Counted from the stretch's first letter, positions 1 to 10,728 are shown. The stretch: 64,000 bases of DNA from CAYNFR01 sp964396595 (GCA_964396595.1 CAYNFR010000009.1:24238-88237); one strand, 5' to 3'. The notes: generated by a model not told the origin, from the sequence alone. Numbers and translations are program-made.

Positions 1-1183
1 GTACTTTGTCGGAGATACGACTATATACACTTTTGTCATTACGAATCAAGTTTTCGATTGTATCATCTCGCCCAATGATCACAAGCTATCCACACTAGTC
101 AGCCAATTAAGAGAATCAATCATTTCGTCGTATCGCAATAGTCGCGCACAATTAAATATCTATGCTAATACAGGCTACGAACTGTACAAAATACTTATCC
201 AGCCAATCGAACATTTAATGTCTGATAATGTAATCGTAGTTTATGATCCAATACTTGCGCACATTCCGCTAGCCCTACTTTTGAGTAAACCTATCGAAGT
301 GCATCAGTCTGTTAATAAATTAAAAAACTGGCCATTTCTGATGCATCAATATAATATAAGCTATCAGAAATCAGCAAGTCTGGCATGGTTAAGTAAATCC
401 ACCCAAAAGAAATCTTATTCAAAAAAAGATGTCCTCGCTATTGCACCGGATTATGGCTTCATAGATAACAACTATGCTTATGCCACCACAGACATTACCC
501 GTGAAGCCTTCATGGGTAGCTTGCCACCACTATCCGGCACAACCGAAGAAATAAGCTTCATCCAATCAAAAATGCAAGGAAATTATCTAGTAGGTGAATC
601 TGCCACAGAATCTTCCTTCAGGGCTGCACTACATGATGCGTATCGTATCTGTCACATAGCGGGTCACGCTATCGTCGATGCCGAAAATCCAGACAATTCG
701 CGGTTGCTGCTAGAAAAGGATAATCATCATGATGGCGATCTGTATAGTTACGAAATTGCCATGATGGATATTAAGGCGGATCTTTTAATTCTTAGTGCTT
801 GCAATACAGGTATTGGCAAAACGATCGAAGGCGAAGGTATCGCCTCTCTAGCTACTGCCTTCGCACAAGCCGGTAGCCCAAATATATTGATGAGCCTTTG
901 GCCAGTCAGTGATAAAGCCACCTCTTCCCTTATTAAAGAATACTATAAACAAATCTTGAATGGCTTATCAAAAAGAGACGCCCTTCGAGAAGCACAAAAA
1001 GATTTTCTAAAAAATGTCGAAGCTGCCTATCATCATCCATACTTCTGGGGTGGTTTTGTATACTACGGCGATAACGACACCATTGGGATCAACGCCCCAT
1101 CAAGTTGGCCAAAAGTTAACATTCTGCTGGTGGGCTTATTTGTCTTTGTTGGGTTGATGATACTGAAAGGGAAAATACTATGA
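1..1183 (+). CDS. CHAT-domain protein (5' partial)
   Basis: The frame is open from the first bases of the window, so the true start lies upstream; an internal ATG at 218 is not the real start because residues before it (YFVGDTTIYTFVI) look like the usual beginning of a CHAT domain. CHAT is a caspase-like cysteine peptidase fold. The expected His (HIAGHA, codon at 665) and Cys (SACNTG, codon at 800) are both present, followed by the family's conserved GEGIASLATAF and SLWPVSD segments and the final HPYFWGGFVYYG. A single hydrophobic helix near the C-terminus (about codons at 1110-1170) should anchor it in the membrane. Bacteroidota CHAT proteins usually carry TPR repeats before this domain; here they would lie outside the window. 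The substrate is unknown. Confidence 0.9.
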   Translation, partial: YFVGDTTIYTFVITNQVFDCIISPNDHKLSTLVSQLRESIISSYRNSRAQLNIYANTGYELYKILIQPIEHLMSDNVIVVYDPILAHIPLALLLSKPIEVHQSVNKLKNWPFLMHQYNISYQKSASLAWLSKSTQKKSYSKKDVLAIAPDYGFIDNNYAYATTDITREAFMGSLPPLSGTTEEISFIQSKMQGNYLVGESATESSFRAALHDAYRICHIAGHAIVDAENPDNSRLLLEKDNHHDGDLYSYEIAMMDIKADLLILSACNTGIGKTIEGEGIASLATAFAQAGSPNILMSLWPVSDKATSSLIKEYYKQILNGLSKRDALREAQKDFLKNVEAAYHHPYFWGGFVYYGDNDTIGINAPSSWPKVNILLVGLFVFVGLMILKGKIL

Positions 1184-1266
1184 AATATCACGCACAAAAG
1201 AAAATCTATACCAGCCGCGCAAAAATCCAAGCCATTAATGACTTACACGTAAAGCTGGTTTTCTAA
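1180..1266 (+). CDS. possible 28-residue peptide overlapping the CHAT stop
   Basis: An ATG overlaps the CHAT gene's stop codon (ATGA), which would allow translational coupling, and opens a 28-codon basic reading frame (MKYHAQKKIYTSR...). Nothing in it is recognisable. It may simply be chance, and I see no independent support such as a ribosome binding site. Confidence 0.15.
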   Translation: MKYHAQKKIYTSRAKIQAINDLHVKLVF

Positions 1267-1408
1267 TATTAGATGTTCAGACTATCAGCTCTATCCTTTC
1301 TGAAAGATATCGTCTAAAAGTGCTATGAACCACACCCTCTCTATCTGATTCCTTTGTACATTGGTTGCTATTCACTTGACGTTTAATAACAGTTCTAAAC
1401 CAATCCGT

Positions 1409-4400
1409 ATGTATGCACCTTTGCCCAAGCATTCGCTCGTCGCACTTCTTTATTGCAGTATTGTATTAATATGCAGCTGTGGTAAACGCACAGCTTCAAA
1501 CACTATAGATACTTCTCCTTACGAGTCACTTGTAAATGCATATTCTCCGCGATATATATCCGTAGCTGATCCCATTATCTTAGATTTCAGACAGGACATT
1601 CCGGTTGATGAAAGCGCGCTTGCACAGATTATCACCATCAAACCCTCTGTCAAAGGCCAATTCGCCCTCTCTAATCCGCGTCGTATCGTATTTACGCCGG
1701 AGACCATATTGAGCCGTGATACTGAGTACACAGTCCGTGTCAATGCGAATAGGCTCTTCAAGGATGAACAAGCGAAAAACCTCGATTTTTCCTTTCATAC
1801 TAAGCCATTGAAACTAGATATAGATATTAACCCTCTTGCTGCGGATAATGAAAATGGCTGGTATGTCGCCGGGGTCATCAACAGTAACGATCACATATCA
1901 AAGGAAGAAATTATCAAAACCCTAAAAATAAAATCTGATCTCAAGATCGATTGGCAGCAGACTGCCCAGACCCGATCCTTCCCATTCAGCATTACACAAA
2001 TCAACCGCACAGAAAAACCGCAATCATTAGTCCTGGAATGGCATGCCGGGAAACTAGATAAAAACTTCGTCGGAAGACACACTATAGAAATTCCGGCTAT
2101 AGGAAGCTTTGAAATACTTGACGTACAAGTGCTCAACACACAGACACCTCAAATTCTTGTGAGCTTTTCAGATATTCTGGATAATCGCCAAGACTTAAAA
2201 GGACTCGTCAAAATCGCCAATCAAGCTGATCCTAATGTTCATATCGACGGATCTCAAATGCGTGTGTATCCTACCGATGATTCAAGCCTCGAAATAGCCT
2301 TGACCATTAATAACAAAATCGCAAACAAAAATGCCAACACACTTCAGGGAAACACCTCTTTCTTGCTCACCGTACAAGCACAGCATCCGGGTGTAAAATT
2401 AATGGGTCACGGAACGCTTGTTTCCTCACAGATGCCTTATACAGTGGCATTTGAGGCTATTAATCTTCATGCTGTAGATATCGAGATATTTAAGATTTTC
2501 AATAATAATGTTTTACAATTTTTACAGAACTACCCTATTAATGAAGGTAGCTATCTAGAACAGGTAGGCAGGGTTGTTCATACAGAGCGCGTCGATCTCG
2601 GTGGGTCATCAGCTGTCAAATTTAACGCTTGGTCCCGCTATGCAGTCGACTTGTCCAAATATCTTTCACAAGATCCCGGAGCCATATATCAGCTGCGGAT
2701 AGGTTTCAGACCTGAATACAGCCTTTTTCCTTGTGAACAAACAACAGGATACACCCCACCTCCTGCGGGTCAGTCTTTTATGCGGTATATCTATGATTAC
2801 AGTGGATATAGCTATCTACATGAAAACAATCCATGCTATGGCGCCTTCTACCACATGAATCGATTCGCTTCGCGAAATATAGTGATTACGGATATTGCGA
2901 CGACGATAAAATCCGGTAAGGACAATAAGTACGCCGTCACCGTCAACGATCTCAATACTGCCTTACCTGTCAATGGGGCAAGTGTGACATTTTATGATTA
3001 TCAACAACAAGTGATCAGCACTCAGACACTAAGTTCGACAGGCATGGCCATCGTAAGAACCGATCGAAAAGCTTCGTTTGCTATCGTCAAGCATAATAAC
3101 TCCTACAATTATGTGCGTCTCGAAGATTATGAAGCGCTCAGCATGACAGATTTTAATATCAGCGGCAGATCACGCGATGACTTAATAGACGGATTCATCT
3201 ACACGGATAGAGGTGTGTACAGACCGGGAGACACTGTTTTCGTCCACTTTATGCTTGATGACCCTGAAAAATTACTACCCACAAATCATCCTGTGAACCT
3301 CATAATCACAGATCCGCGAGGCACAGAAAGAGCAAGAAAGCACAGCGCATCCAGTATAGACGGTATATATAGCTTTGATATTCCGACTCTATCAAGTGAT
3401 CTCACCGGATTATGGAATCTGAAGATGGAAGTAGGCCCTCATCACTTTTATCACAATCTGCGGGTCGAAACGATTAAACCTAATAAAATAAAAATAGACA
3501 TTGACCTTCCGAGCGAAATCAAGGCCGGTGATCCTAAGACCCAAATGTTGACACTACAGGCTGACTGGCTATACGGAGCTCCCGCCAATGGCTTGAGAGC
3601 ACAAGTCAATGCGACTATCAACTCTCGAGCAACAAGCTTCCCATCTTATTCGAACTTCATTTTTACTGATCCATCCAGAAGTTATTTTCCTTCGCTGATG
3701 AATCTTTTTGATAACAAACTAGACGAGACAGGTAGTGCAAGAATTCCTTTTAGTCAAAAATCGGACATTAAATCTCCCGGCAAGCTATCCGCCAGTCTCT
3801 CAACTACCGTATTCGAGCGAGGTGGCGAATTTTCAGAACACTTTAGCCGTGTAGATATCAGCCCATACACTCATTATGTCGGAGTACAATTGCCGGAAAA
3901 CAAGTGGGGATCTAAATACTTTGATAAAGATCAAAAATCTCCCACAGCTCGAATCACCATCCTCGACGAATCCGGTAAGCCTGCAGCCAATAGAAGACTA
4001 AGCATCGGTGTATATGATATTTATTGGTCATGGTGGTATTACGAAAACGAACGCTACAATCTCTATAATCTTAGTGCCGATAATCATGCGAGTGCTGTGT
4101 GGACAACTACAGTCAGTAGCAACGTACAGGGTACAGTAGATGCAGTCATGGATTTTTCGCAGATGGGATATGGTCGGAAGATGATCCGTATATGCGATAT
4201 TCAGTCAGGACATTGTACAGGCGACTTTTTCTATCTCTCTTCGTGGAATGAAGCTATAGTAGAGGACGAGCGTAATAGTATTAACAAAATTCAGCTTAAT
4301 ACGGACAAGTCAAACTATCAAGTAGGTGAAGAAGTCACCATTAAGATACCTTCAGAAGCAGGAAACCAAGTATTGATCAGCATCGAGAATGGCCGTGAAG

Positions 4401-6901
4401 TGATTATGCAAGATTGGATAAAATCATCAGATGATCATACTACTTATCGATTCAAAGTGAATACGGCGATGACGCCGAATATTTATATACACGCATCCTT
4501 GATTCAATCTGTTCAAAAAAAGAACAACTTGCCGATGCGGATGTATGGTGTTGCCTCAATAAAAGTAGAAGATCCGAAGAAGAAAGTGCTGCCGACCATT
4601 AAAACGGATACGGAATATTCACCGAATAAACCCTTCACCATTGAAGTGAGTGAAGCAAGCAATCAAGACATGACTTACACTGTAGCCATTGTCGATGAGG
4701 GATTGTTGTCTCTGACGAACTTTAAAACACCATCGCCTTATGATCATTTCAATGCGAAACAATCGCTAGGGATCAAGACTTGGGATGTGTACGACCATGT
4801 GGCACAAGGTGCCGGAGAGGGTTTTGGCCAAATCATCAGCGTCGGCGGAGACAGCGATGTCGAATCCGCCTCAGGAGACAAACAAGCCATGCGCTTCAGA
4901 CCGGTAGTCATGACCGCCGGGCCTTTCCAACTCAATCGCGGAAAAACCCGACAACACAGCTTCTCTATGCCCAATTACTTCGGCGAAGTGAGGATAATGA
5001 TCGTCGCAAAAAACAACAATGCGTACGGCCAAGCCGAAGAGAAAGTAAAAGTCAGAGACCCACTTATGCTCTATGCCACCATACCTCGCGTACTTTCTAT
5101 CGGTGAAAAAATTAATATCCCTGTAAACCTAATAGCCACCCAAGACAGAATCGGCCGAGGAAATCTGACGCTCGAAACGAATGGATTACTTTCCGTTGAT
5201 AAAGCAATTAGCTCATCATTTACACTCGATCGAATCGGAGAATCGGTATCCATGCTCACGGCTCAAGTCGGAAACGAAACCGGGATTGCTAAAGCACAAG
5301 TCCGTGGAACGGCCGGAAATAACCAAGCATACCACGAGCTGGAACTGGACGTCCGAAACCCCATGCCCCAGCGAAAAAATATTACATCCGGACTCGTCAA
5401 ACCACACGCCAGCTGGCAGGAGATGGTACAATATTTTGGTACACGCGGTACGAATCAGTCGATCCTGGAGCTATCCACCATGCCAGCTTTACAACTATCC
5501 GCACATATAGACTACCTTATAAGTTACCCATACGGATGTCTCGAACAAATCACTTCTACCGGCTTCACCCAAATATATCTTGACAAGCTAAGCTACTTAC
5601 CCAATGATAAACTAAGGTCGATCCGCAACAATGTAAACCAAGCTATCAACAGTATCCAAAAGCTACAGATGAGCTCCGGTGCTTTCAGCTATTGGCCGGG
5701 AGGTGGTAGTAATACATACGCCTCCGTCTATGCTGCTAATTTCCTCCTCGAAGCACGTGATGCCGGTTATGTAGTATCTACAACAGCATTGGACAAATGG
5801 ATCAAATACGAATCAAGCGAAGCCAATAAATTCAGAGTATCCTCTCCCATCAATAGAAATGCAGAGTTTATCACACATGCGTATCGTCTGTTTGTATTGG
5901 CACTTGCAGGAAAACAAAACCTAGCCGCCATGAATCTGCTGCGCGTCGAGGACAAACTTCCGCAGACAGCCCGATTCCTACTCGCAGCCGCATACGCCCG
6001 AAGTGGCAATAAAGTATTGGCGTACGAAATGATAAAAGCGCAATCAACACAAGTGAATGACAGCTATATTAATGATCCTATCAGTTTCGGATCAACATTG
6101 AGAGACAAGTCCTTCATTGCCAGAGCTGCATTGGACACAGATCGTTCAGAGGATGGTTTTGTGCTTGTCAATGAAATCATCACCGAATTGAATAAAGATA
6201 CTTGGCATAGTACGCAGACACTTGCTCAGGCGCTTGTCACTGTAGCTAAATACGCGGCTAATTTTAAAAAAGATAAACTTCGCGCAGAGATCACCCTACC
6301 CGATGGCTCTGTTCAGAAAATTGAATATGACCAGCCCATCTATTCACTCTCCTTGCCCACCACATCTTCCGGTAACAGTATTAAAGTCCTTAATACTTCA
6401 CAAGCTGATATGTATGTTAAGCTGATCGTATCAGGTCAAGATGATCCCATCAATATTGGCTCACTTAATGCCCGCAATACACACATTAACATCGGTGTCC
6501 AATACAAGACATTGGACGGTAGTCCACTAGATGTTTCATCCCTCACACAAGGAACTGATTTTATAGCAGAGGTCAAGGTGAGCAACCTCAATACTCGAGG
6601 CACTCTCCTTAAGAATCTCGCACTCACCCATATCATCCCTTCAGGATGGGAGATAAGAAGTGGCAGATTAAACCAGGTTGACGCGGGTATCAAAGAAGAT
6701 CAATTTGAATACCGAGACATTCGTGATGATCGTATTCATACCTTCTTCGATCTCTCCGGAACGAAGACATTCAGAGTGATGCTCAATGCCGCGTACGGCG
6801 GACAATACTATCTACCACCAGTGCGCGTAGAAGCGATGTATGATCATAGTATTCAAGCGTCGTCAAAAGCTAACAAAATCACCGTATTACCAAGTCTATA
6901 G
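1409..6901 (+). CDS. bacterial alpha-2-macroglobulin, thioester type, lipoprotein
   Basis: Large periplasmic protease trap of the YfhM type. The start is placed at ATG 1409 rather than the upstream TTG at 1361 because it gives a proper lipoprotein signal: basic start, hydrophobic core, then ICSC with Cys as the lipidated residue. The protein is 1,830 residues. Around residue 595 there is the MG2-type segment YTDRGVYRPGDT, and at residue 1377 the thioester Cys in YGCLEQ, followed by the helical TED domain. In known family members the thioester covalently captures attacking proteases once the bait region is cut. The next gene encodes PBP1C, the classic partner: the pair is thought to repair wall damage after a breach of the outer membrane. 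The pbpC frame begins inside or just after this gene's end, so the two are probably one operon. Confidence 0.95.
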   Translation: MYAPLPKHSLVALLYCSIVLICSCGKRTASNTIDTSPYESLVNAYSPRYISVADPIILDFRQDIPVDESALAQIITIKPSVKGQFALSNPRRIVFTPETILSRDTEYTVRVNANRLFKDEQAKNLDFSFHTKPLKLDIDINPLAADNENGWYVAGVINSNDHISKEEIIKTLKIKSDLKIDWQQTAQTRSFPFSITQINRTEKPQSLVLEWHAGKLDKNFVGRHTIEIPAIGSFEILDVQVLNTQTPQILVSFSDILDNRQDLKGLVKIANQADPNVHIDGSQMRVYPTDDSSLEIALTINNKIANKNANTLQGNTSFLLTVQAQHPGVKLMGHGTLVSSQMPYTVAFEAINLHAVDIEIFKIFNNNVLQFLQNYPINEGSYLEQVGRVVHTERVDLGGSSAVKFNAWSRYAVDLSKYLSQDPGAIYQLRIGFRPEYSLFPCEQTTGYTPPPAGQSFMRYIYDYSGYSYLHENNPCYGAFYHMNRFASRNIVITDIATTIKSGKDNKYAVTVNDLNTALPVNGASVTFYDYQQQVISTQTLSSTGMAIVRTDRKASFAIVKHNNSYNYVRLEDYEALSMTDFNISGRSRDDLIDGFIYTDRGVYRPGDTVFVHFMLDDPEKLLPTNHPVNLIITDPRGTERARKHSASSIDGIYSFDIPTLSSDLTGLWNLKMEVGPHHFYHNLRVETIKPNKIKIDIDLPSEIKAGDPKTQMLTLQADWLYGAPANGLRAQVNATINSRATSFPSYSNFIFTDPSRSYFPSLMNLFDNKLDETGSARIPFSQKSDIKSPGKLSASLSTTVFERGGEFSEHFSRVDISPYTHYVGVQLPENKWGSKYFDKDQKSPTARITILDESGKPAANRRLSIGVYDIYWSWWYYENERYNLYNLSADNHASAVWTTTVSSNVQGTVDAVMDFSQMGYGRKMIRICDIQSGHCTGDFFYLSSWNEAIVEDERNSINKIQLNTDKSNYQVGEEVTIKIPSEAGNQVLISIENGREVIMQDWIKSSDDHTTYRFKVNTAMTPNIYIHASLIQSVQKKNNLPMRMYGVASIKVEDPKKKVLPTIKTDTEYSPNKPFTIEVSEASNQDMTYTVAIVDEGLLSLTNFKTPSPYDHFNAKQSLGIKTWDVYDHVAQGAGEGFGQIISVGGDSDVESASGDKQAMRFRPVVMTAGPFQLNRGKTRQHSFSMPNYFGEVRIMIVAKNNNAYGQAEEKVKVRDPLMLYATIPRVLSIGEKINIPVNLIATQDRIGRGNLTLETNGLLSVDKAISSSFTLDRIGESVSMLTAQVGNETGIAKAQVRGTAGNNQAYHELELDVRNPMPQRKNITSGLVKPHASWQEMVQYFGTRGTNQSILELSTMPALQLSAHIDYLISYPYGCLEQITSTGFTQIYLDKLSYLPNDKLRSIRNNVNQAINSIQKLQMSSGAFSYWPGGGSNTYASVYAANFLLEARDAGYVVSTTALDKWIKYESSEANKFRVSSPINRNAEFITHAYRLFVLALAGKQNLAAMNLLRVEDKLPQTARFLLAAAYARSGNKVLAYEMIKAQSTQVNDSYINDPISFGSTLRDKSFIARAALDTDRSEDGFVLVNEIITELNKDTWHSTQTLAQALVTVAKYAANFKKDKLRAEITLPDGSVQKIEYDQPIYSLSLPTTSSGNSIKVLNTSQADMYVKLIVSGQDDPINIGSLNARNTHINIGVQYKTLDGSPLDVSSLTQGTDFIAEVKVSNLNTRGTLLKNLALTHIIPSGWEIRSGRLNQVDAGIKEDQFEYRDIRDDRIHTFFDLSGTKTFRVMLNAAYGGQYYLPPVRVEAMYDHSIQASSKANKITVLPSL

Positions 6902-9152
6902 ACATTTGAAACGGCAATTGACATATCTCTTCTCACTGAGCATTGCGATATATATGCTGAGGCCTATTGACCTACGTCATAATCAGGTTTTTGGCGTCAG
7001 AATTCTTGCAGAGAACGGCGAGTTACTCTCGACCAGACTTGCCGACGATGATCAATGGCGGTTTGCGCCAATGACTGAATTGCCATCGCGCTACGTCAAA
7101 TGTCTTATACACTACGAGGATAAGCGGTTTAACTATCATCCAGGGATCGATCCCATTAGTATTGTGCGAGCCCTCAAGACAAATATATCGCATAATAAAA
7201 TTAACAGCGGTGCCAGCACCATTACGATGCAGCTAGCTCGAATGTTGCGCAAGTACAGACACCGATCACTTGCTAATAAGCTTGCAGAAGCTATCCTCGC
7301 CTTGCGCATAGAATTATGGCATAGCAAGAAAGATATTCTTAGGCACTATGCAGCCTATGCACCCTATGGCGGCAATGTAGTCGGTATAGAGGCGGCGTCA
7401 TGGCGCTACTTTGACAAATCTCCTGATCTCCTCACATGGTCTGAGTCCGCCACTCTCGCTGTCCTACCCAACGCACCCGGACTCATACATCCGGGAAGAA
7501 ATCAAGAAACCCTCTTCACAAAAAAGAACCGCCTCCTCGCCTCCCTTAACCGAGCAGGCATCATAGACGACATAGAATACAGTCTCGCTATCCAGGAGCC
7601 TATCCATATGTTGCCCCATCAACTACCCCAATTCGCTCCGCACTTTCTGGCTGCTCACCCCTCACAAGAAAATAGCCATATACATTATGCGTGGCAACTA
7701 GCCTGTGGCGCATTACTTGACCGACAGTATCATCAATGGAAACAAAATGAAATACACAATGCTGCTATCTTGTTGATAGAAAACAAAACCGGCGCCACCA
7801 AAGTCTATCATGGTAATATCCCGCACACCAGCCATGAAAAAGACGTCAATATGATTACCGCTCGCCGCAGTTCAGGCTCTATCTTAAAACCTATCCTCTA
7901 CGCCGCATCCATTGATAAATCGATCATCAGCCCTTATGCCTTGCTCGATGATATTCCCCTTTATATCAATGGATTTCACCCGACTAATTACGACAAATCT
8001 TATCATGGTTCGATTCATGCGGATCGAGCCTTAAGTAAATCTCTCAATGTACCTTTTGTACAGCTATTGAGATTATACGGTGTCGATCCTTTCTTGCGTC
8101 TCCTCAGGAAGATGAATATCACTACAGTCACCAAAGATGCCGAGCATTACGGCCTTTCAATAATATTGGGCGGTGCGGAAGTAAGATTGATTGATCTTGC
8201 TATGGCTTACGCCAATATGTCCGAAATTTTGAGAAAAAACGACCTGTCCTCAGCCTTGAGTCCGGAAGCAATCTATTATACCTTCGAAGCGATGCGCAGG
8301 GTCGAGCGACCCAATGATCGCGGGCAGTGGGAGAAATACGAATCATCCATCCCTATCGCATGGAAGACGGGCACGAGTTATGGCCATCGAGATGCGTGGG
8401 CTGTCGGGTGTACACCCGAATATACCATCGCCACATGGGTGGGAAATGCTGATGGAGAAGGTCGTGAGGGCCTGCTGGGGGGTAAGACCGCTGGAGATTT
8501 GCTCTTCGGGGTGCTTGATATTATTGCACCAACACCCCAATGGTGGGAGCTGCCTGGTAAGCAACTTGTTGCTGCCGATATTTGCGAGAATAGCGGACAT
8601 CTCGCAGGCTCGCATTGCAATCATCAAGATCGAAAAATGATACCTTTACATACATTGCGTACGATGACTTGTACCTATCACAAGCCGCTGGCGATCACAG
8701 AATCCGGCTATAGGATAGAAGGAGAATGCACACATGATGGCATCGTTACAACTCGATCATTTTTCGTACTACCACCACGCAATGCGCAATATTATAAACA
8801 CTATCACGCTGATTATGAAGAATTGCCACCTTTGCTACCCACATGTCAGCAAGATCTTGCAGAACAATCTTTACAATTCATCTACCCTATCGGCAATCAA
8901 GCATTGATGACACCTCACGACTTCAATCTGAACCGTAAAGCGATTATTTATAAGGCCGCCCACAAAGATCCCGAAGCAACCATTTTCTGGTATCTAGATA
9001 AAGAATTTCTTGGCGCTACGACGGGTGAACACAAAATCATGCACATTCCACCAGATGGTATTCATACTCTGACCATTATGGATCAATATGGCAATAGCCT
9101 CTCACAATTTTTAAAAATTGTCGCTAATCCGATTAAAGATAAGGCTTCATAG
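6840..9152 (+). CDS. pbpC: penicillin-binding protein 1C
   Basis: Bifunctional peptidoglycan glycosyltransferase/transpeptidase. An N-terminal membrane anchor is followed by the GT51 glycosyltransferase domain with YEDKRF (about residue 92) and GASTITMQLARML (about 123-135). The transpeptidase domain has the SxxK serine in SSGSILKP (about 346), the SLN motif, and KTGTS at about 509. A C-terminal BiPBP_C beta domain ends the protein. At 770 residues it has the normal PBP1C length. The ATG at 6840 overlaps the macroglobulin gene by 62 bases; a TTG at 6909, just after that gene's stop, would also give a short cytoplasmic tail plus membrane helix, so the start is uncertain. The macroglobulin-PBP1C pairing matches the yfhM-pbpC arrangement of Proteobacteria. 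Confidence 0.95.
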   Translation: MIIVFKRRQKLTKSPYYQVYRHLKRQLTYLFSLSIAIYMLRPIDLRHNQVFGVRILAENGELLSTRLADDDQWRFAPMTELPSRYVKCLIHYEDKRFNYHPGIDPISIVRALKTNISHNKINSGASTITMQLARMLRKYRHRSLANKLAEAILALRIELWHSKKDILRHYAAYAPYGGNVVGIEAASWRYFDKSPDLLTWSESATLAVLPNAPGLIHPGRNQETLFTKKNRLLASLNRAGIIDDIEYSLAIQEPIHMLPHQLPQFAPHFLAAHPSQENSHIHYAWQLACGALLDRQYHQWKQNEIHNAAILLIENKTGATKVYHGNIPHTSHEKDVNMITARRSSGSILKPILYAASIDKSIISPYALLDDIPLYINGFHPTNYDKSYHGSIHADRALSKSLNVPFVQLLRLYGVDPFLRLLRKMNITTVTKDAEHYGLSIILGGAEVRLIDLAMAYANMSEILRKNDLSSALSPEAIYYTFEAMRRVERPNDRGQWEKYESSIPIAWKTGTSYGHRDAWAVGCTPEYTIATWVGNADGEGREGLLGGKTAGDLLFGVLDIIAPTPQWWELPGKQLVAADICENSGHLAGSHCNHQDRKMIPLHTLRTMTCTYHKPLAITESGYRIEGECTHDGIVTTRSFFVLPPRNAQYYKHYHADYEELPPLLPTCQQDLAEQSLQFIYPIGNQALMTPHDFNLNRKAIIYKAAHKDPEATIFWYLDKEFLGATTGEHKIMHIPPDGIHTLTIMDQYGNSLSQFLKIVANPIKDKAS

Positions 9153-9214
9153 CACTAACAAAACCTTCTGTTCTTTTCGATAGCCTTCAGACAAATGATA
9201 TGAAGTGTCTCGGT

Positions 9215-10111
9215 TTATTCAGACGATTTCAGATTAAAGACCCGGCTTATGTTAAAACCAAAGTGTATTCCACCGTCCATCCAGTCTCCCCGAGTCTCAG
9301 CAATGAACCCCTTCTCTATCATCGAGCGGCTGTTCGTAAAATGTAGTTGAAATACGTGCCCCCCCGTCTCTATGTCGAATCCTATGGATGCAGAGTTATT
9401 AAACTCCGGGGCGATCTGATCTGGTAGAACGTAGATGTACTCGGCATTGAGCGACAGCCTTTTGGAGAGCTTTATTCGTGTACCTGCACCCAATGCCTTT
9501 ACGTCATGTTCGACATCCCTGGAAGGTATCAGATTACGGTGAACTACTGTAGGGCTGAACTGTAGAGAAAATCCTTCACTGAACTTCCGACCGATGATCA
9601 CTTGCAAAGTATGATTCAGACGGGAGCTGAAAAAATTATCCCTATCAGGATCTTGCCATCTAAGCGTATTAACAGAAGTGGCGGCCAAGACAGCCATAGT
9701 AATAGGCATTTTTCGCTTACCGGTACTCTGTCGTAGAAGCTTAAACTTGGCGTAGCCATCATAGGTCTTCTCTATGGTGCTACGCCCAAATCCGATAGCC
9801 AAACGATTACTCAAACCTATATCTCCTCCAAATCTGATTGTCGCCCCATCTAGTCCGAACAAGTCATATATACCATTATTCAGTTGATTAAAACGGTGTG
9901 ATATTTTAAAGTCAAATACCCCCGCAGCTGTATTTTCTAATGAATGCAAATTGATCACCCTATTAGCCTTAAAACTAGCATAGGTGTATTCGGTGGTCGG
10001 CTCTTCAGGGCCGAGAAGTGATAACAAATCATCCTCTCCCTGACCATTTAATGAAAAGGAAAGAATGGCTACGGCCAATAAGCTGATGACAATACGTGTA
10101 AAATTCTTCAT
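9215..10111 (-). CDS. DUF5777-family beta-barrel protein
   Basis: A 298-residue protein with a Sec signal peptide (hydrophobic core to about residue 22, ending near LNGQG). The rest is made of alternating amphipathic strands with many aromatic and Gly residues, as in an outer membrane barrel, and fits the DUF5777 family as I remember it (segments such as RFGGDIGLSNRLAIGFGRS). It is the last gene of the minus-strand redox operon that begins with cytochrome c peroxidase. DUF5777 proteins commonly accompany YceI and c-type cytochromes in Bacteroidota. The function is unknown; a role as an outer-membrane pore or assembly partner is inference from context. Confidence 0.8.
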   Translation of the reverse strand: MKNFTRIVISLLAVAILSFSLNGQGEDDLLSLLGPEEPTTEYTYASFKANRVINLHSLENTAAGVFDFKISHRFNQLNNGIYDLFGLDGATIRFGGDIGLSNRLAIGFGRSTIEKTYDGYAKFKLLRQSTGKRKMPITMAVLAATSVNTLRWQDPDRDNFFSSRLNHTLQVIIGRKFSEGFSLQFSPTVVHRNLIPSRDVEHDVKALGAGTRIKLSKRLSLNAEYIYVLPDQIAPEFNNSASIGFDIETGGHVFQLHFTNSRSMIEKGFIAETRGDWMDGGIHFGFNISRVFNLKSSE

Positions 10112-10127
10112 AATAGGAGCTATTAGA

Positions 10128-10685
10128 CTATAACTTAAGAAGATCAGCTGAAACTTTGATATCTACTTCTTTAGCAACATTTTCTCTGACAACAGAAGGT
10201 ATTTTGATGTCAAAATCTGCCACAGTTATATTAAAATCAGTAGATGCACTTAACTTGCCATTACTTACAATGAACGCTACTTCGACCTCCACGGGTCTCG
10301 TCACACCTCGAATGGTCAGATCACCTTTGGCCATGTGTTTTCCGTTGTAACTACTTGTCAGAGAGATCTTATCGTGATCGCTAATATGTCCTTTAAAAAT
10401 CGCCTTCGGATACTTATGGCTATCCATATAGTTCTCGTTAAAATGCTCTTCCATCAAGGCTTTTTTAAACTTCAGACTCTTGACTAGGACGGCAAATTCA
10501 ACTTTACCTGTCTCCATATCCATAACACAATTTCCTGAGCTGCTCTGTGCATCAAATTTCTCAACAGGGGTACTCGAATAGAAAGATACTTGCGCAGTCT
10601 TGGAGTAGTACTTTTGTGCTTGACTAGGGGCGCATAACCACATGATCAATGTGAAAGTAAGGGTGATTTTAGTTAGAAGTATCAT
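10128..10685 (-). CDS. YceI-family lipocalin-like periplasmic protein
   Basis: A 185-residue secreted protein: the signal peptide ends near APSQAQ, and a YceI beta-barrel follows (STPVEKFDAQSS, then FKGHISD, then LTIRGVTRPVEV in the second half). YceI proteins bind isoprenoid lipids or quinones in a lipocalin-like barrel. Only 16 bases separate it from the DUF5777 gene, and it sits behind two haem proteins, which suggests a redox or lipid-carrier role at the envelope. The exact ligand cannot be read from the sequence. Confidence 0.88.
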   Translation of the reverse strand: MILLTKITLTFTLIMWLCAPSQAQKYYSKTAQVSFYSSTPVEKFDAQSSSGNCVMDMETGKVEFAVLVKSLKFKKALMEEHFNENYMDSHKYPKAIFKGHISDHDKISLTSSYNGKHMAKGDLTIRGVTRPVEVEVAFIVSNGKLSASTDFNITVADFDIKIPSVVRENVAKEVDIKVSADLLKL

Positions 10686-10728
10686 ATATAATCGTGTTGA
10701 GAATTTGTCGTGATTAAGAGATTATAAG

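Noticed and set aside
1361..1408. TTG start for the macroglobulin gene
   Set aside because: The extension places 16 residues before the signal peptide and would spoil the lipoprotein signal; ATG 1409 fits better.
4744..5510. Several open frames on both strands inside the macroglobulin gene
   Set aside because: They are out-of-frame shadows of a clearly coding region with continuous domain similarity.
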